Shown here in pieces: positions 30,904-41,399 of a stretch of DNA of 64,000 bases (position 1 is the first letter of the stretch; every line of letters begins with the position of its first letter). Under the pieces are notes generated by a model, which had not been told where the DNA came from, made no database searches, and saw nothing but the letters and a program-made list of their open reading frames with translations. Made by a program: the position numbers and the translations under genes. The stretch is from Lithodes maja (lineage: Eukaryota; Arthropoda; Malacostraca; Decapoda; Lithodidae), in assembly GCA_037953745.1 (NCBI GenBank), contig JBAKBP010004286.1, positions 1 through 64,000 on the forward strand. The letters run 5' to 3'.

Positions 30904-31255
30904 GGGGGTACTACTCGCTTTTTCTGGACACCCTTCTCCCTCATGTTTAGCATATTAGTTTTGAGGTTTTAAGACGTTCGTTCCATTAGTTTGGCGATTT
31001 TGAGACCTTTCGTTCCATTTCTTCGTCAATGTCAAGACCTTTCGTGCCCTTTAGATGTCAAGTTTTTCCTGGCGAGCGATAGCAAGCCTCTAATTTGAGA
31101 AGGAACCCGGGACATTTTTCTATCGAAAAATGTACAAATTTATCTTTAAAAGGGAGTCTGGGGGGTGTTTTTCCAAGCTTGATGGAGGTCTAGCGAGGAA
31201 ACTCAAAAATAAATTAATAGATAAATATATCTCCCAAAAACCAAGCAGTACCTCC
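30904..31255 (-). mobile_element. Foldback MITE, family F (subtype a), copy 4
   Basis: Starts after TTAA at 30900-30903 (GGGGGTACTACTCGCTTTTT) and ends before TTAA at 31256-31259. Carries CCTGGCGAGCGATAGCAAGC and CTATCGAAAAATGTACAAAT. Confidence 0.8.
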
Positions 31256-31259
31256 TTAA

Positions 31260-31925
31260 CCTTGGCTGTTTTGGACTGTAGCCGTTTTAACCTGTTTTCG
31301 TATTAACAAACCCTCAGGTCACATTTGTCTTCTTTTTGTCTTTTTCATTTGCACTGCTACTTACAGAACTTCACATCAGTTTAGCGGAAAACTTGATACT
31401 TTTAGACTGAATGCCATAGTCTTTGAGAACATTTAATTATTCTGATGTTCTCTACCATAATATTAGTATGGTCATTTACAATTTAGCCAGCCCTGTGAGA
31501 GTCTTGTTCTAGACTCAGTGGTCTTGTTAAACAAACTTTTAATTAATTAATTAACAATAAGCCTATCTATATTCTACAGTAAAAGAAAAGTTAACTACTG
31601 GTCTGTAAAATGTAAAAAAAAAAAAAATATATACCTGTATAATAATAATGAATTTCCTGGTTTTTTGTTTTTTTTTTTTTTAGATTACACATGTTATTGC
31701 ATCACAATGTTTCACCTACAGTACTGTATTATATTGATTTATTTGCTAGGGCATGTTATGAGTGTGTTAGGATGACACCGCGTACTAGAGGCCGCACTGG
31801 GCCGACACGGTGATGATGCCAGCAGCCGCCATTATACTGTGTCCAACCTACTTCATTACTCAGTAACCCTCTCACTCTTGCTGGGGTAGTCCCTGGATTT
31901 TGGTCTATATATTTATTTGTTGATA
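31260..31925. other. Spacer between two inverted family F copies
   Basis: AT-rich, with homopolymer tracts at about 31615-31627 and 31665-31681. No coding signal. Confidence 0.45.
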
Positions 31926-31929
31926 TATT

Positions 31930-32234
31930 TTTGATTTTCCTCGCTAGACCTCCATCAAGCTTAGAAACACACACCCCTAGACCCCCTTTTCAAGATAAAT
32001 TTGTAAATTTTTCTGCAGAAAAATTTCCCTGCCAAAGGCTGGTTGTTTCTAAAATTAGAGGCTTGCCAGGAAAAAATTTACTACTAAAGGGCACGAAAAG
32101 TCTTAATATTGATACAAAAATGGTGCAAAAGGTCTCAAAATCACCAAACTAACGGAACAAACATCTTAAAACCTCAAAACTAATATGCTAAACAAGAGGG
32201 AGAAGGGGGTCCAGAAAAAGCGAGTACTACCCCC
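31930..32234 (+). mobile_element. Foldback MITE, family F (subtype a), copy 5, left end missing
   Basis: Inverted relative to copy 4. It has CTCGCTAGACCTCCATCAAG and ends CCAGAAAAAGCGAGTACTAC, CCCC, TTAA (32235-32238), mirroring the start of copy 4. The outer left end is absent. Confidence 0.75.
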
Positions 32235-32339
32235 TTAAGTTTATTGGAACTAATTACCACTACCGTTCACTGACTAGCGCTATCTGCACTACTGCCAGAC
32301 GATACACATGAATTATCGCTCAGTTTTAACCCACGATAA

Positions 32340-33325
32340 AGGCCGTGTCATACAGAACTCGAACGTCGCGCGACCTACCCCCGAACACGATGACTTGCAT
32401 TTTTGAGGCGAATGCATCCGATATTGTCCCGATGTTGGTCAAAGAAGAACATCCCCAGATAATGCCCCGACATTCCCAGACTATGCCCCAAACAAGACTC
32501 GAATGTAACTCGACACTCCCGACCGATTTACGTTAAAGACCCGAACATTAGAGGAATATAATCCGATGCATGCCAGAGCAAGACCCGATCAAAACTCGAA
32601 TGTGCCAAGAATCAGCCGACAAATATTTAACGGTGTTTACACCCGAACCTACCTTGACCCGATACAAAAGATATTATGAGGAACACCAGAGGATCACCGG
32701 CCGCATCTGCCCGACCATCAGAAGACCTTAACACGATACTAGAAGAATGTGTGACGAACATGTTTGGGGTAAATTCCAGTCTTTATCGTCTCTCATTCCT
32801 GTCATACGAGTTGTGTTCTTCCCAAAATCTTCAATAGACTCGCTTGATCTTGCCTTATTCCTCTGTTTATCGGGGGAATGTCGTCTTTTATTCGAGTATA
32901 TAGTCTCTCCTTCGGTTGTTATTATGGTTAATGTCGCCTTATAGTCATACGAATCGGGTTAATGTCTGCTTATGTTCGGCTAGATCGAGTTAACTTCGTC
33001 AATGAAAATAACAGACGAATAACGGCCGAAACGAAATAACGTGACCCGAATGAAAGCCGAACATAACCAGAATGAGAACCGACAAATTTTTAACGGTTTT
33101 TACACACGAATATCGGCTAGAAGTTAACGCATGTACTAACTTCTGGCCGAACCCCAGGATGTTCAGCTGCACCCCTGAACATCCCCGGAGCTTCCCCCGA
33201 ATCAACGAGAACATTGGCCGAATTGACCCGAATTTACCCGAACATTTGAAAATTTGAATTTTTTTTGCAAGTCATCCTGTTCGGGGGTAGGTCGCGCGAC
33301 GTTCGAGTTCTGTATGACACGGCCT
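32340..33325. mobile_element. 986-bp transposon with terminal inverted repeats of about 60 bp
   Basis: The left end reads AGGCCGTGTCATACAGAACT and the right end is its inverse. Identity extends through CGAACGTCGCGCGACCTACC and GATGACTTGCA with a single mismatch. TAA flanks both sides (32337-32339 and 33326-33328). The interior is unusually rich in CCCGAACAT/CGAAC words and has a repeated CCGACAAATWTTTAACGGT segment (about 32610 and 33080). There is no transposase ORF. TIR and 3-bp target suggest PIF/Harbinger; that is inference. Confidence 0.85.
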
Positions 33326-33329
33326 TAAC

Positions 33330-33590
33330 TGCCTCTACATGCAATACATTCTACATCGAAAGATAGAGCAAGATCCATACTACTATAACACCAAAAAATC
33401 CCATTAGATCAAATTATCTCATGAAAATCTATAAGAAATATTTAATCGTTTTTCCCAATTTACACGGTCATAATTTGTTTATATGCTGAGCAATAAATGT
33501 TTTTCATTTGAAATAAGAATAATTATTCTCACTCATTCCAAATATGTCATCAACATTTATTTATCATTAATAGTCTATGGAATCATAGAC
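33330..33590. other. AT-rich spacer
   Basis: Nothing recognised. Confidence 0.4.
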
Positions 33591-33828
33591 ATTGAATTTG
33601 CAGTGTGCAACGGAGATCTTATGTTAAATGACCTGCCTGTCAGTGTTCATATCGACAGTGTATCGCTGAAGTGTGTGAATAAGTTATGCTATCTGGGCGA
33701 TGCGGTTTCCGCCGGAGGTGGCGCTGAAGCTAGCTAGCTCCATTGCTAGAGTCAGAAGTGGCTGGGGAAAGCTTAGAGAGCTGTTGCCACTCCTGACCAT
33801 GAGAAGGCTCCCATCCCACCTTAACCTC
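33590..33828 (+). pseudogene. Diverged RTE LINE fragment, part 1
   Basis: Encodes FAVCNGDLMLNDLPVSVHI and KLCYLGDAVSAGGGAEA, matching the RTE segment after the PHD-like finger (FCYLGDTISAGGGAEA). The frame shifts after 33735. The match continues to LLTMRRL-like codons at about 33810, then is cut by the MITE dimer. Clearly a different, older RTE lineage from the 20.7 and 45.5 kb copies. Confidence 0.75.
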
Positions 33829-33832
33829 TTAA

Positions 33833-34460
33833 CCCGGGAGCTGCGGGGAGACTCTTAAGAGTTCCCCCGGCGGACTGCGGGAAGACTCTTGAGAGTAAGT
33901 AAAATAAAAAATCAACTTTTGACATCGAAAAAAACAAAAAAAAATATTTTTATTTTTTTATTTTTTTATTTTTTTTTGGCCCCTGGGCCATGCAAAATCT
34001 CAGTCCTCTACCTCCCCTCCTTCCCCACTTTCCTCCTCTCCTTCAGTTATCACCTATTTTCCCTATTATTCCCTTATTCTGAGGTATATTTTCGTGCTAA
34101 CATTAGCGAGTTGCAAGCAGGGTGTTGTCATCACTGATGGCAAGCGAGTGCAAGAGAGAGAGAGAGAGTATCGATCGACTGTGTCTCAGTGGCCTTGGGG
34201 GAAATTGGCGGGAAAGCAGTTTGCCTCACCCATACATTATACAACTCGCGGGCTATATCTCCGATTTTGACCATCCAAACGCTGTTTTCACTCGTTTTAT
34301 TGTTGTTTCAGGTTAATACCTTTATAATCAACCCATAATAGGCGCATATGGATAATTATTAATGCTATTAATGGTACAATGAATATTTTAGTGACGGAAA
34401 CACCTCAAATACGTCAGCACAGGGGGACGTTTTCAATTACCCCCATGCGCACTTGTTAGG
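33833..34460 (-). mobile_element. TTAA-flanked MITE, family T1, copy 2 (left half of a head-to-head dimer)
   Basis: A 628-bp copy inverted relative to 4563-5190. It starts CCCGGGAGCTGCGGG after TTAA 33829-33832 and ends GCGCACTTGTTAGG before TTAA 34461-34464. Same length as copy 1. Confidence 0.88.
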
Positions 34461-34464
34461 TTAA

Positions 34465-34942
34465 GTGCACATGGGGGTAATTAGACACCTCTGCCTGTGC
34501 GCATGTATTTGAGCTGTTTCCATCACTAAAATATACATTTTACCATAAATAGCATTAAAACTTATCCATATGCGCCTATTATAAAGGTATTAACCTGTTA
34601 CAACAATAAAACAAGGGAAAACAGCGTTTGGATGGTCAAAATCGGAGATACAGGCCGCGAGTTACATAATGTATGGGCGAGGCAACTTCCTTTCCCGCCA
34701 ATATCCCCCAAGCCTACTGAGACACTGTCGATCGATACTCTCTCTCTCTCTCTTGCACTCGCTTGCACTCGCTTGCTAACAGTGATGACAATGCCCTGCT
34801 TGCAACTCGCTAATGTTAGTACTGTACGAAAATATACCTCAGAATAAGGGAATAACAGGGAAAATAGGTGATAACTGAAGGAGGGGAGGAAAGTGGGGAA
34901 GGAGGGGAGGTAGAGGACTGATATTTTGCATGGCCCAAGGGC

Positions 34943-34974
<32 letters not shown>

Positions 34975-35067
34975 GGTTTAAAATTTATTTATTTTTTTCT
35001 CTGACTCTTAAGAGTCTTCCCGCAGTCCGCCGGGGGAACTCTTAAGAGTCTTCCCGCAGTTCCCGGG
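34465..35067 (+). mobile_element. TTAA-flanked MITE, family T1, copy 3 (right half of the dimer)
   Basis: A 603-bp copy in the same orientation as copy 1, from GTGCACATGGGGGTAA to GCAGTTCCCGGG before TTAA 35068-35071. With copy 2 it forms a palindrome of about 1.2 kb sharing one central TTAA. Confidence 0.88.
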
Positions 35068-35071
35068 TTAA

Positions 35072-35515
35072 AGGGAAGGTGTATACATTGTGTGTTAGGA
35101 GCGCGTGGCCGGTTAAAGCGGAGGATATCAATAGAATTTAACGGAATGAGAAGAGAATGGTGAGATGGATTTGTGGGGTTAATCTCAGGGATGAGGAATT
35201 GAGAAGATGTCTGGCCATTAGGAGTGTCAGTAAAGTGATGCGCACGAGCCGACTTGGTTGGTTTGGACACGTGGAGAGAATGGATGATCAGAACTGGGTG
35301 ATCAAATGCCGGACTGCGGACGTGGGGGGAGCTGCGTGTAGGGGTAGACCTAGAATGACGAGGGATCAGGTACTCCGGTCCGATCTCAAAATAAAGAACT
35401 TGACAACAGAGGCAGCCCTTGACAGGGCCGCCTGGAGAGCCGCCATTTAGGACTTGAGACTGTAACCACATTCTCTGTAGACAAGACGGTCTTTAAACTT
35501 GTATGTATGAATAAA
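35072..35515 (+). pseudogene. Diverged RTE LINE fragment, part 2
   Basis: Resumes with AGGGAAGGTGTATACATTGTG (RTE: GGGAAAGGTGTATGCCTCATG). It encodes MVRWICGVNLRDEELRRCLA, GWFGHVERMDDQNW and an AALDRAAWRAAI ending. The 97-codon open stretch 35157-35450 ends at TAG in the usual RTE C-terminal position. A TTGTATGTATGAATAAAATA tail follows. Confidence 0.82.
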
Positions 35516-35519
35516 ATAT

Positions 35520-37140
35520 AACTTGGTACTTGGCAAATAAAAATTATCCAAGCGTACACAAAATATTTATTCCACAACGATTTGGAGCTACAAGAATTAC
35601 GTTTACGGTACTATAATCTATTAAATCTCAATAGAAAGAGGAAAGGCTGATCTACAATATTAGAGTTTCATTTTGTAACTCAGTGGTCTGGTTAAACTTC
35701 GATCCACAAAAAATTAATTAATCATCGATAAATGTAAAGATGACTAAACAAAATGTTTTTCCATCTTTCAACTTCGCACCGTCGTAAATCAAAATTTTAA
35801 GTGACGACAATAAGTTTTTATACATGAAATGGGAAGTATTTTTCACGCACTTGTCTATCGTCAATACAGTACAGGTACTGTAATATATTTTACAGTACAG
35901 TATATGAAAATAATGGCACAAAAGTATACCCTCGCGTTCCTTATACTCGTACATCATTCTCGGTTTATTAAATATATTCCAAGGTGTTAACCTAAGAGCT
36001 GCGACACTCCTGGAAGGTTTTACTGGACGAATGAGACGCTTATTCCGGTAGATAGGCCATAAAACGCCCCAGAGCCGGTGAAATGGAAGCCATATGTGAT
36101 TAGGTCCCCCCCCCCCCCCCCCCCACTAATTTATTTAAATTGTTCTCTCTAATTTCCACCTTCTTTGCTTCCTCCCACTGGAAATCGTCAAGTCACCACT
36201 CTCCCTACCTCACTCCAACCTCTCCCATCACCAAATAGGTTTTTTTACTTGATATTTGCTGTTTACACCTACTTTCTGGTTCTTCATTGTTCACATGTTC
36301 ATTATACAAGGAAAATATGTGCATGTGGAGCAGTAATATTGCTTTGTATGGTAAATATAACTTTGTCTGAATTGACCTTTAACCCTTCTCACACAAATTG
36401 CCTACATAGCTCCCGAGCCTTATTTCATGGCTTAAAACCGTAGAGAAAGTTTTATTGTCATGCGACTCCTGCTTGCAAGCAGGCCTTATGAAAGCTTTTA
36501 TTGAATTTCCTGAGTCCCAAATGATGCATGAAAGCAGGTGACAGTCACTTAGGATTGTAAAGGAATGGTTACAATGGTGAAATAAACCAGTAATCAATAA
36601 TCGATAATATTACATAATACATAATCTATAACCGATAATCAATTGTTGAACGAATGTAAATAGACCGTAGCCGTGGCCGCCGCTACTGTGTCGCCGCATT
36701 CGAACGATGCTCAGTATTTGGTTAAAACAGCTGGTCTTATTTTCCACCTCATACAATAACCACTCAATGTACAGTGTTCTAGTCTTCATCCATCGCAAGA
36801 CAACACCGATTACGGCCTCTGGTATATATATATAAACTAGGTTAGGCCATGTATTTGCAGAGATACGAGTATCGGTAAATGACGAAAACCAGGAGTTAAC
36901 ACAGATTCTAGGCTCCCGACTGCCATAACTGACCTACTGTACTTATTTTCACCATAAAAACTGAACCACATGGTCTAGAGACTTCTAGTCTTCACCCATC
37001 GCAAGATAACAAGAGTACTTACACTGGATATATATACAGTATAACATAGGATTGGCTATTTTTTGTGTACAGTATTTATAAAAGTGTGCCAAAATGCAGA
37101 GAATTTGCCGAAACCCCCGGTTCCAGCAAAAGCAGGAAGG
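35520..37140. other. AT-rich region without recognised genes
   Basis: Holds a C run at about 36107-36123 and short chance ORFs. I see no transposon ends or RNA genes. Confidence 0.45.
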
Positions 37141-37144
37141 TTAA

Positions 37145-37493
37145 ACCCATCCAGTACCAGGGACATCGCTTTTATCAAAATCTGGCAACTATTAGCCGAT
37201 TTTATTCAGATTAGATAGGACCTCTAGCAATAATAAGGCTTCGAGCCGTGAGTGGGTGCTTCGCATGTCTCACTCCCTAGACTGGAACAAGACCTCACGG
37301 GCCTTGCCGTGTTCAGCGATGGCGTGTGCAGGCTCTCAGCCTATGCTCGAGAGGGAGTAGTTGGAATATAGAAAAAAAAAACGATCTCAACCAATCCTTA
37401 TAACTAACCTACCACAGATCTTTCCTAAGCTGCATAATATCGTCTAAATCTAGCTAGAATACAATATAACACATGTCGCTGGTACTCAAAGGG
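37145..37493. mobile_element. TTAA-flanked MITE, family T2, copy 4, carrying a SINE
   Basis: Between TTAA 37141-37144 and 37494-37497. Ends ACCCATCCAGTACCAGGGAC and, inward, CCCTTTGAGTACCAGCGACA. The middle is interrupted by a SINE-like segment (37235-37383). Confidence 0.8.
37235..37383 (+). mobile_element. SINE family S fragment with A tail
   Basis: CATGTCTCACTCCCTAGACT, GGAACAAGACCTCACGGGC, GCTCTCAGCCTATGC and TTGGAATATAGA followed by ten A. It is 5'-truncated relative to the copy at 51725-52058. Confidence 0.75.
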
Positions 37494-37779
37494 TTAAATC
37501 GCCGTTCGGCGAGGGTTAAAGGCGTCGCACCGACGGCACTTTCAAAATCGTAGCTCTAGCGCTTCCATGGTTCAAGAGCTATAAATTCTAGTAATGCGTA
37601 TAGCTCACTATGAGAATGAGAATAAAACATACCTGAAGTCCCTACTCCTTATATTTGATTTTATACGATTATTTATAAATACGCATTCGTCTGATATGAA
37701 TCCTAGCACACTTAACTATTTGAAATTCAAACAAGCTACACGGTACAGATAATAGCTTACAGTGTATACAGTACAGTAT

Positions 37780-38001
37780 ATATATATACAGTATATAATT
37801 ATATTTATATATATATATAAAGTATATCTCACAAATACACGTGAGCTAATTAATGTTTAAATACCCCCAACCGGGTTAAAAGCTTGGACACTCGTTCTGA
37901 ATGTCGGAGGTTCAATCCCGACTGGGGGTATTTAAACATATATATACTGTATACTGTATATACAGTATATATATATATATATACTGTATATATATAATAC
38001 A

Positions 38002-38052
<51 letters not shown>
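37780..38052. repeat. (TA)n-rich microsatellite tract around a hairpin
   Basis: Long TATATATA runs with TACTGTATACTGTATA phrases, interrupted at 37854-37938 by a non-repetitive hairpin. ORFs of repeated Tyr-Ile are artefacts. Confidence 0.9.
37854..37938 (+). other. tRNA-like hairpin with 15-bp perfect stem
   Basis: TGTTTAAATACCCCC (37854-37868) pairs perfectly with GGGGGTATTTAAACA (37924-37938). The paired region can extend through CAACCGGG and CCCGACTG. The inner part holds GGTTCAATCCC, a box B-like motif, in the position of a T arm, and GGTTAAAAGCTTGG in the position of a D arm. The anticodon arm is poor, so it is probably a tRNA-derived SINE head or tRNA pseudogene and not a working tRNA gene. 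Confidence 0.5.
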
Positions 38053-38053
<1 letters not shown>

Positions 38054-38116
38054 TAAATAACAAAAAAATATAATAAGATACACAAGCCTATCATAAAGTA
38101 TTTTGGATACACTTAC

Positions 38117-38140
38117 CTGTTCTACAGACTTCTCTACCAT
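38117..38140 (-). other. Possible short first coding exon with splice donor
   Basis: On the minus strand ATG GTA GAG AAG TCT GTA GAA CAG is followed by GTAAGT, a perfect donor. The upstream sequence has no other ATG nearby. Eight codons cannot identify a gene. Chance is quite possible. Confidence 0.2.
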
Positions 38141-38159
38141 TTTTAAAAGGCAGAGGACT

Positions 38160-40010
38160 GCATCTGTCCGCTTGACTACCTAGCGTGAGAGTGGAGGTTG
38201 ACTGAAAGCAGTGTTGCCGAGGCTTTCATTCAGCGTGTCACTACCAAAACTTATTGCAACCCAATTTGTACGCAATTCGAGTTGCGTATCCTGAATACAC
38301 GATTTGAGTATCCATGCGCGAGAGTTAAAATTAATGCCACATCAGTAGCAAAAATATATGGGTAATTCAACTGGTCCAAATTTCTTTTTTACATCATAAC
38401 TGTATTGTACAGGTAATGTATTTTATGATTATCCACCAACATATATTTTTCATGTCAAGTGATATTTTTTTACTGAGCATTTTATAATGGGCAGGTACGA
38501 GGCTAAGGACACAGTAAGATGGCTGAGGCTCGCTGGCACCAATCTCTGCTATGCTATGGGATAAGAGACACATGCTCTAAGCTATAACTCTGTGGATGAG
38601 ACACTATGTTTAAAGCTGGAATGCCTTGACTTCTTTTGCCAGCAGACTTTGATATATTCCTGTACTAATGTTTTGAAATTAATCGGTAATAGAATAGTTA
38701 TCTTAAACCTAACCTGCTGTAGCTTAAAGTAAGCTCTAAGAGATAATAAAAAAAATATATCAGAAAAATTTATATTATCGTATTGAAGGGGCTATTTTCC
38801 AAGATGGACCCCACTTGTGTTTTGTGGTTGCTATGGTTTTGTCTTGATCCTGGCCAGTCATTGTGTTTTACTGATTGTTTTTGTTACATTGGAATTTCTG
38901 CAATAATTGTTCCAGTGTTTCTCATTGGCATTGTGATGACTGGCTGAGGGTGTGGCAGGGCTGTAGGGGTTGCCATCTGCAATGGTGGAGTTTGTGTAAG
39001 GGTATAACCCTAAGGCATTTGATTAATTTATATAATTATTCAAAGTCACTACACAACTTAAGCAATTTGGCTGCATTCAGTCTCTCGAAAGGAAGTGACT
39101 GGTAACCCAAATAATAATAAGTGGATGAGAATATTGTGGCGGATTGTATGGTCAAAAGTAAAAGTTCCTTCCCAACCTTTGCTCTGAGATAAGTCAGAGT
39201 CCTAGCTATTACAAGCTTGAAAGTATGAACAACTGTAATCCTCTTGCCCTCTCTTCTGCCCCCTCTATTTTTATGCAGTTGTTCAGGTGTTCAAATTTTC
39301 AAGACTTGAGATTGACATTAAGAATAGCAATAATGAAAGAACTTTGACTTGACTGTGCTTCCTAAATATTAACAAATATTTACTATATTCTAAAATAGGA
39401 AATATAGGTAAAAGTAAGATGTGAGACAGTAATGTAATTATTTTATTTGTAATGTTATGGCAATTCATTGCTGACTTAAGATAGTAAAAATTAATAATTT
39501 TAAATTTCTCCAACTCTTGACCATTTTCATAATACCAGCAGCTATGACATTTAAATTGGTAAAGCTGCAAGTTTTGATTATAGCATGTCTAATACTGTAT
39601 TAGTTTTCTTCAATCTCTCACTCATTTCTTGTAGTATGTTGTACTTAACCCTTGAATGGTAGATGATCTCTTAATATTGAACATTTGTTCAAGCCTTCCT
39701 CTTGTTTTTAGTGGCATCTGAAGGTGGAGAGACTCACCCGTAATGTTGATCTATTCACAGTCAAGAAAGGTTGTCCCTGACACACACTCGTGACTTTAAC
39801 CCTTACCAGGTATTCTCTGACTTTCAACCCCACAAAAACAAAAACCGTACATTCAATTAATTGCCATGGAAATACAGGATAAAGAAAACTAAAGAGAAGT
39901 GTTTGGTATCTATTTGAAGTATAGATACCCAGCTGTGTCGTAAGCTACTTAGATTTTTCACTATCCTTATCCTTTGGAGTGCAAAAATGGGTTAACAAAT
40001 TATTCAAATG
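38160..40010. other. AT-rich region without recognised genes
   Basis: Possibly intronic if the exon at 38117-38140 is real. No conserved frame, repeat end or RNA gene seen. Confidence 0.4.
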
Positions 40011-40013
40011 TAA

Positions 40014-40659
40014 AGCCCATCCACACTATACCCTGTTTCAAGTAGGTAAGCCATCAGTTGTGAAACCTAACCTCTACAACTCCCAAACGACTTGAGTAAT
40101 CGAGCTAATATTTCTACAAATTGGGAAGTGTTGGCCAGGGAAATGACAGCCCATTTGCTGTAGCCCTTTTTGAGTTACAGAGGTTAGGGATCAAGATTTC
40201 TCGCCTACCTATTTGGAAGAGGGTACTGTGTCTTGTGTCCAGGAAACGCATGACACTGTCCACACAAGAGTGCCCGTGTTCCCCGTTTCTGTCTGGTGTT
40301 GCGTCCACACTGGCACCAGCTCCAGTTGCTCAGTTGTATGCCTGAGAGTTAGGGTGATAGACCTCATAGGTTGTACCAGAAAAATGGCATTTAGAAGAGA
40401 TAATTGCTGTGTGCTTGCCATTAGTGACATACATCCTCACTGGAGAATGACATGTAAATGTTATTTAGCCATTAGCGTAAAGTGGGACCAGACAACACGT
40501 TGAAAACTGCCAAATCACTCACAAGTGAGAAATCAATTGTCTGGGCAACAGTGGACATAGACACAAACATTGCGTTTGGTGTTGGCAGTTTAGCGAACAG
40601 TAGATGTATCTGGTGTTATCTGGACATGAAACACTAGTGTGGAGGGTGGGTCTTTATTT
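40014..40659. mobile_element. Possible hAT-like non-autonomous element
   Basis: The left end is AAAGCCCATCCACACTATAC. The right end read inward is AAAGACCCACCCTCCACACT. Both are followed within a few bases by GTTTCA. Inside are repeated ACACTGTCCACA/CAACAGTGGACA words. The boundary and target duplication are not certain. Confidence 0.45.
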
Positions 40660-40955
40660 TCTTGGTTTCCTTTATTTCATTTTTAAAACTGAATGTTTCT
40701 ATTTTGCTTCATAGCTTGTCTAGTCGTTATTCCCTCTAGCTTTTGCCTTCATTACATATCTAAAAATGTAATCATCCCTTTGTTATCCCTCCTATTTATC
40801 AAATACCACTGTACCATTTTTCAGTTCATTGAGTATTTTTATATATTATGTCTTGATTACTGTACTGTAAACAAAATCTAATAATATATTGTAGGCTTTG
40901 AATATGAAGTACAGAATATGGATTGTTTAAATTTTGGGTGATGTTAGTATTTTAA

Positions 40956-41393
40956 CCCGTCCAGCCCCAGCGACGCGTCTGACGCGTCGGCGATGTATGT
41001 AACGCACAGCCCCAGAGACGCGCCTGACGCGTCACCCTAATTGCGCCGACCGTAACCTCAGGTGTAGCCACTCAAGAGGGCTCAGATTTGTATGGGAACT
41101 GTATACGTATCCCACGCAACCGTGCCGATGGTTGAAAACTCTCAAAGTCCACGTGCGTGCGCGCGAGCGCGCAATAACCTGGTTTTTTGGGATAATTGCC
41201 TTCAATTTTTTACTCTTGTAAAATCCGTTTTCGGGGGCTCTGTAGGACCATTTTTTAAGCTTTTTGAGCGGTTTTTCGTGGTTTTTCCTTCATTCCTAAC
41301 CCATTCGCTATTGTTTCTGGAATAAAACCATTTTTTGAAAACCGGCCGGGTTCTGGTGCGCAAACATTACAAAACTAGCCGGGGCTCCACGGG
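40956..41393. mobile_element. piggyBac-type MITE (438 bp)
   Basis: Flanked by TTAA at 40952-40955 and 41394-41397. Terminal repeats are CCCGTCCAGCCCC and, inward from the right, CCCGTGGAGCCCC. Subterminal GACGCGTCTGACGCGTC and a second GACGCGCCTGACGCGTC lie near the left end. The ends resemble the right terminus of the piggyBac element at 1-4172 (CCCTCCAGCCCC), so the same transposase class probably moves it. Confidence 0.85.
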
Positions 41394-41399
41394 TTAATA

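Noticed and set aside
37850..38140. Tyr/Ile-rich minus-strand ORFs
   Set aside because: Translation of (TA)n microsatellite.
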